A stretch of 64,000 nt of DNA from Natronorubrum tibetense GA33 (GTDB lineage: Archaea > Halobacteriota > Halobacteria > Halobacteriales > Natrialbaceae): the NCBI RefSeq assembly GCF_000383975.1, contig NZ_KB913017.1:310001-374000 (forward strand), read 5' to 3'. Positions 60,977 to 64,000 of this stretch are shown here, in pieces. Both the position numbers and the translations under genes were made by a program. Position 1 is the first letter of the stretch; the number at the start of each line of letters is the position of its first letter. The notes beneath the pieces were generated by a model. The model did no database searches. It was not told the origin of the DNA and was given only the letters and a program-made list of their open reading frames with translations.

Positions 60977-62338
60977 ATGAGCGATGACGAGGCAGCCGAG
61001 AACGGGGCGGACGCCGAGGAGGAATCGGTCGACGAGGAGTCGGAACCGGAGCCGATCGATCTCGAGGCCATCCGCGAAGCCCTCGCGGCCTTCGAGGACG
61101 ACGTCGAATCGCTCGAGGGAGACCTCGAGGCCGCCGAAACGGAGGACGATCTCGACGTCGTCGAAGCCGATCTCGAGTCGTTCCGAAGCGAACTCGAGGA
61201 GATCGAGATTCCGGAGCCCCCGGAGACGGACGACGACGAGGACGAAGACGAAGAGGAGGAGATCACGCCCGAAGAGGAACTCCAGGAGCGCTACGACGAG
61301 ATCGAGGACGATCTCTCGGACCTTGAGGACGACCTCGAGGACCAGCGCGGTCCCTACGGCGAGGATGTCGTGGGCGAGATCGACGGCACCAGCGGGACGA
61401 TCACGGGCACCCGCTGGACGGAGGAGGGCAACGCCGAACTGATCGAGGCCGTCGACGACTTCCTCGACGATCTCAACGAACTGCTCGGCAGTTCGGTCAC
61501 GCTGGTCAACCAGGGCGAGACCGTCCCCAAACAGCTCGATGCGACGCTCGACAAAGCCGCAGCGGCCGTCGAGCAGGCCGGCCTCGACGCGGACGACGAC
61601 GCCGAGACGATCGCGGGCCTCCTCGAGACGACCGGGGACCTCGAGGAAGACGTCGACGACGCGACCGAGTGGACCGACCTCGAAATCCGCGAACAGCTGC
61701 GACGGGAGGGGTTCTACGATGTCCTCGACCACGTCAAGGACTTCCCGCCGGAGTGGCACGCGATCAAGGTTCACGAGAAACAGGGCAACGTGGACATGAT
61801 CCTGCTCGCATTGGAGACCTTCGACTCGGACTTCATGGAGGAACACTGCATGGAGGCCCTCGAACGAATGGGTCCGGAAGAGGCCATCGACCCCATGCTC
61901 CAGAAGGCCAATCGCCGAGACACCGCAGCGATGCGGATCCTCGGGAACATCGGCGTCGCCAGCGACGATGTGGTCGACACCTTGCTGGACTACGTCGACT
62001 CCAACCCGAACCTCCAGAAGCCCTCCTTCAGGGCGCTGGGCGAACTCGGCGCCGAAGCGGCAGTCCAGCCGATCGCTAACCAGCTCGTCGAGGAGAACCC
62101 CGACGTTCGGAGCTGGGCCGCACGCGCCCTCGGCTTGATCGGTGACACACGAGCCATCGATCCCCTCGCCGACATCCTCGCAGACGACGAGGAAGACCGC
62201 GTGCGCGCCAGCGCCGCGTGGGCGCTCAACCGGATCGGCACCGCGGAGGCCCTCGAGATCGTTGCCGACTACGGCGACGACCGGGCCTATCTCGTCCAGG
62301 CCGAAGCCGAGAAGGCGAACCTCGAGCCGGCGACCTGA
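60977..62338 (+). CDS. Acidic coiled-coil and HEAT-repeat protein
   Basis: A 453-residue soluble protein of extreme acidity. Residues 1-120 are Glu/Asp-rich with heptad-like helices (LEAIREALAAFEDDVESLEGDLEAAE), typical of a coiled coil. From about 235 to 450, five or six HEAT/PBS-lyase-type repeats follow (for example NPDVRSWAARALGLIGDTRAIDPLADILADDEEDRVRASAAWALNRIG). These usually form scaffolds. It may follow pssA in the same transcript, 78 bases downstream. Function unknown. Confidence 0.85.
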   Translation: MSDDEAAENGADAEEESVDEESEPEPIDLEAIREALAAFEDDVESLEGDLEAAETEDDLDVVEADLESFRSELEEIEIPEPPETDDDEDEDEEEEITPEEELQERYDEIEDDLSDLEDDLEDQRGPYGEDVVGEIDGTSGTITGTRWTEEGNAELIEAVDDFLDDLNELLGSSVTLVNQGETVPKQLDATLDKAAAAVEQAGLDADDDAETIAGLLETTGDLEEDVDDATEWTDLEIREQLRREGFYDVLDHVKDFPPEWHAIKVHEKQGNVDMILLALETFDSDFMEEHCMEALERMGPEEAIDPMLQKANRRDTAAMRILGNIGVASDDVVDTLLDYVDSNPNLQKPSFRALGELGAEAAVQPIANQLVEENPDVRSWAARALGLIGDTRAIDPLADILADDEEDRVRASAAWALNRIGTAEALEIVADYGDDRAYLVQAEAEKANLEPAT

Positions 62339-62372
62339 GCAGTCACGACCGACACCGCTCGTTTTTCGTCCG

Positions 62373-62384
62373 ATAGTTTATATA
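62373..62384 (+). promoter_or_regulatory. TATA box of the phospholipase-D-like gene
   Basis: AGTTTATATACG lies 24-35 bases before the ATG at 62408, an excellent match to the haloarchaeal TATA pattern. Confidence 0.6.
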
Positions 62385-62407
62385 CGAACGGGCGGCCAGA
62401 CCGCCCG

Positions 62408-64000
62408 ATGGATCGTCGTCGATCGATGGTCGTCGCCCTCGTCGGAATCGCTCTCGTTCTAGGGGGATTGAGTGGCGGGTTTCCGACATCCGACGCGGCG
62501 ACGACCGACGGCTCGGCGGCGAACGGTGGCGATTTCGCCCCATCCTGCCCCGCTGGCGTCGCCGGCTCGACCGGCCTCGCTGACTCGAACGTCACCGCCG
62601 ACGAGCCCGACGCCACCGACAGCAGCACGCCCCGAATCGTCGAACTCTATCCGAACCCAACGACCTACGGGAACGTCGGCGAGTACCTGGTCCTCGAGAC
62701 GCCGACCGACACCCGACTCGAGAACTGGGCGATCACCGACGGCCACACGACTGCCAACCTGCCGAACGAGACGGTTTCGGGGCGCGTCGCAGTGAGTACC
62801 GATCCGGACGCCACCGCCGAGCTGACCGACACCGACGATCCGGTACTCGAACTCGAGGGCCACCTTCGACTCGCCGCAGACGGCGACGAGCTCGAACTGC
62901 GAAACGGCTCGACAGCGATCGATTCAGTCTCCTACGACCGAGCGCCGACGGCCGAACGATGGTATCGAAACGAGGACGAAGCAGAGGCGGAGGATGCGAC
63001 CGAGTCGCGTCCAGCCGACGGCGACTGGCATCCGCGAGGTGCGACCTGCCTGCCAGTTTCGAGCGCCGACGTCGACGAGGCGACGGCGTTCGTTCTCCCC
63101 GACGAGACCGATCTCCCCCGCGAGACGATCCGCGAGGCCGACGACCGACTGCTGCTTGCCGGCTACACCCTCACCTCGCAGGATATCGCCGACGAACTCG
63201 TCGACGCGGCCGACCGCGGGGTCGACGTCGCCGTCCTCCTCGAGTCCGGACCCGTCGGCGGAACGCCAGAAGCCACCGAACCCGTCCTTGAGACGCTCGA
63301 GGAGGGGAACGTCGACGTTCGCGCGATCGGCGGAGAGGGCTCCCGGTACCGCTACCACCATCCGAAATACGCCGTCGCCGACGACCACGTGTTGGTCACG
63401 ACGGAAAACTGGAAGCCCTCGGGGATTGGGGGCGACTCGAGTCGCGGCTGGGGCGTCCGCTTGGCGGACGACTCGCTCGCGGCCGATCTCGCGGCGGTAT
63501 TCCGGGCCGATCACGAGGGGTGGGACACCGTCTCCGGCACCGCGTTCCGAGCGAACGCCTCCTTCGTCGACGACGATAGTGCCGGAGCGCCCTCGCGATC
63601 CTTTCCGACCGAATACGAGCCGGAGACGTTCCCGATCGACAGTGCCGAACTGCTCGTCGCCCCGGACAACGCCGAGGGCCGGCTACTCGAGTTGCTTGGC
63701 GAGGCCGACAACGAGATCCTCGTCAAACAGGCCGCTGTCGCCGACGACGTTTCCGTCCTCGAGGCAACGCTCGAGGCGGCCCGTCGCGGCGTCGACGTCG
63801 AAATTCTGCTCGACTCGAGTTGGTATCACGAGGACGAGAACGAGGCGCTGGCGCGGGAGTTGGAGGCGACGGCCGACGACGAATCGCTCTCGCTCGAGGT
63901 TCGGCTGCTCAAGGAGACGGATCGGTTCGAGAAGATCCACGCCAAGGGGGTCGTGATCGACCGAGAGATCGCCGTTGTCGGAAGCGCCAACTGGAACGAA
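62408..64000 (+). CDS. Secreted lamin-tail / phospholipase-D-fold protein (partial, cut by window edge)
   Basis: The frame is open to base 64000, giving 531 residues of an unfinished protein. Residues 6-30 are a signal-like segment (MVVALVGIALVLGGLSGGF). A lamin-tail-like beta domain follows at about 74-175 (RIVELYPNPTTYGNVGEYLVLETPTDTRLENWAITD). Two PLD HKD motifs follow: His318-x-Lys320-x4-Asp325 in HHPKYAVADD, and His511-x-Lys513-x4-Asp518 in IHAKGVVIDREIAVVGSANWN. Both are intact, so a phosphodiesterase, possibly an extracellular nuclease or phospholipase, is likely. Lamin-tail domains are found on secreted nucleases. Confidence 0.88.
   Translation, partial: MDRRRSMVVALVGIALVLGGLSGGFPTSDAATTDGSAANGGDFAPSCPAGVAGSTGLADSNVTADEPDATDSSTPRIVELYPNPTTYGNVGEYLVLETPTDTRLENWAITDGHTTANLPNETVSGRVAVSTDPDATAELTDTDDPVLELEGHLRLAADGDELELRNGSTAIDSVSYDRAPTAERWYRNEDEAEAEDATESRPADGDWHPRGATCLPVSSADVDEATAFVLPDETDLPRETIREADDRLLLAGYTLTSQDIADELVDAADRGVDVAVLLESGPVGGTPEATEPVLETLEEGNVDVRAIGGEGSRYRYHHPKYAVADDHVLVTTENWKPSGIGGDSSRGWGVRLADDSLAADLAAVFRADHEGWDTVSGTAFRANASFVDDDSAGAPSRSFPTEYEPETFPIDSAELLVAPDNAEGRLLELLGEADNEILVKQAAVADDVSVLEATLEAARRGVDVEILLDSSWYHEDENEALARELEATADDESLSLEVRLLKETDRFEKIHAKGVVIDREIAVVGSANWNE

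Noticed and set aside
1-64000. tRNA genes, rRNA genes or a CRISPR array
   Set aside because: Reading both strands of the intergenic gaps, I saw no cloverleaf-like tRNA sequence, rRNA segment or regularly spaced repeat; tRNAscan-SE would settle the tRNA question.

Overview
The window is from a halophilic archaeon, most likely a member of the Natrialbales/Natrinema-Haloterrigena type. The DNA is GC-rich and the proteins are strongly acidic. Many genes start directly at the transcription start, with a TATA-like box about 25-30 bases before the ATG. Haloarchaeal hallmarks include several Tat signals with lipoboxes, HalX and HTH_10 regulators, a halorhodopsin, an archaeal L11/L1-L10-L12 ribosomal set and an archaetidylserine synthase. 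I saw no rRNA gene, tRNA gene or CRISPR array.

Layout. 0-7 kb, minus strand: an ABC-2 exporter operon (ATPase, a permease fused to a PrsW-type intramembrane protease, a second permease), followed by a Tat-exported penicillin-acylase-family hydrolase and a membrane protein cut by the window edge. 7-21.5 kb: SRPBCC protein, flavin reductase with a divergent HxlR regulator, a secreted repeat protein, purL, a HalX response regulator, a PAS-PAS-GAF kinase-like protein lacking its phosphoacceptor histidine, two FAD amine-oxidase-like enzymes, an amidase, an Eis-type acetyltransferase and a methyltransferase. 21.7-26.4 kb: small proteins, an MscS-related membrane protein, an aminotransferase/Lrp pair and a 37-residue zinc-finger protein. 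26.4-30 kb: an apparently acquired sulfur module (cysteine-rich HTH_10 regulator, rhodanese-MBL enzyme, MFS transporter) between an IS200/IS605-type hairpin relic and a frameshifted methyltransferase remnant. 30-38.6 kb: thioredoxin-like protein, an AT-rich Tat lipoprotein gene, MscS channel, Old Yellow Enzyme, BtpA protein, iron alcohol dehydrogenase/MBL pair and a TctA-like permease.

38.6-42.9 kb is the most striking region. A light-driven chloride pump cassette (lycopene cyclase, Brp/Blh retinal-forming enzyme, halorhodopsin and a membrane protein) is enclosed by long inverted repeats. The outward-facing neighbours are unrelated transporters, and the right-hand repeat is itself split by a 176-base palindromic element. 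The three enzymes and the pump form one pathway: lycopene to beta-carotene to retinal to holo-halorhodopsin.

43-64 kb: an amino-acid permease with C-terminal USP domains, DUF429 protein, the L1-L10-L12 operon with an L1-type leader, and a plus-strand set (small membrane proteins, CDP-alcohol phosphatidyltransferase, BchC-like dehydrogenase, two regulators, a PTPS-fold protein without the expected catalytic residues, GT4 glycosyltransferase, methyltransferase) that may form an uncharacterised biosynthetic pathway. L11, a VapBC module with a perfect palindromic operator, CutA, a HEWD protein, ATP-type PEP carboxykinase, a halocyanin-like cupredoxin, archaetidylserine synthase, an acidic HEAT-repeat protein and a secreted phospholipase-D-fold protein cut by the right edge follow.
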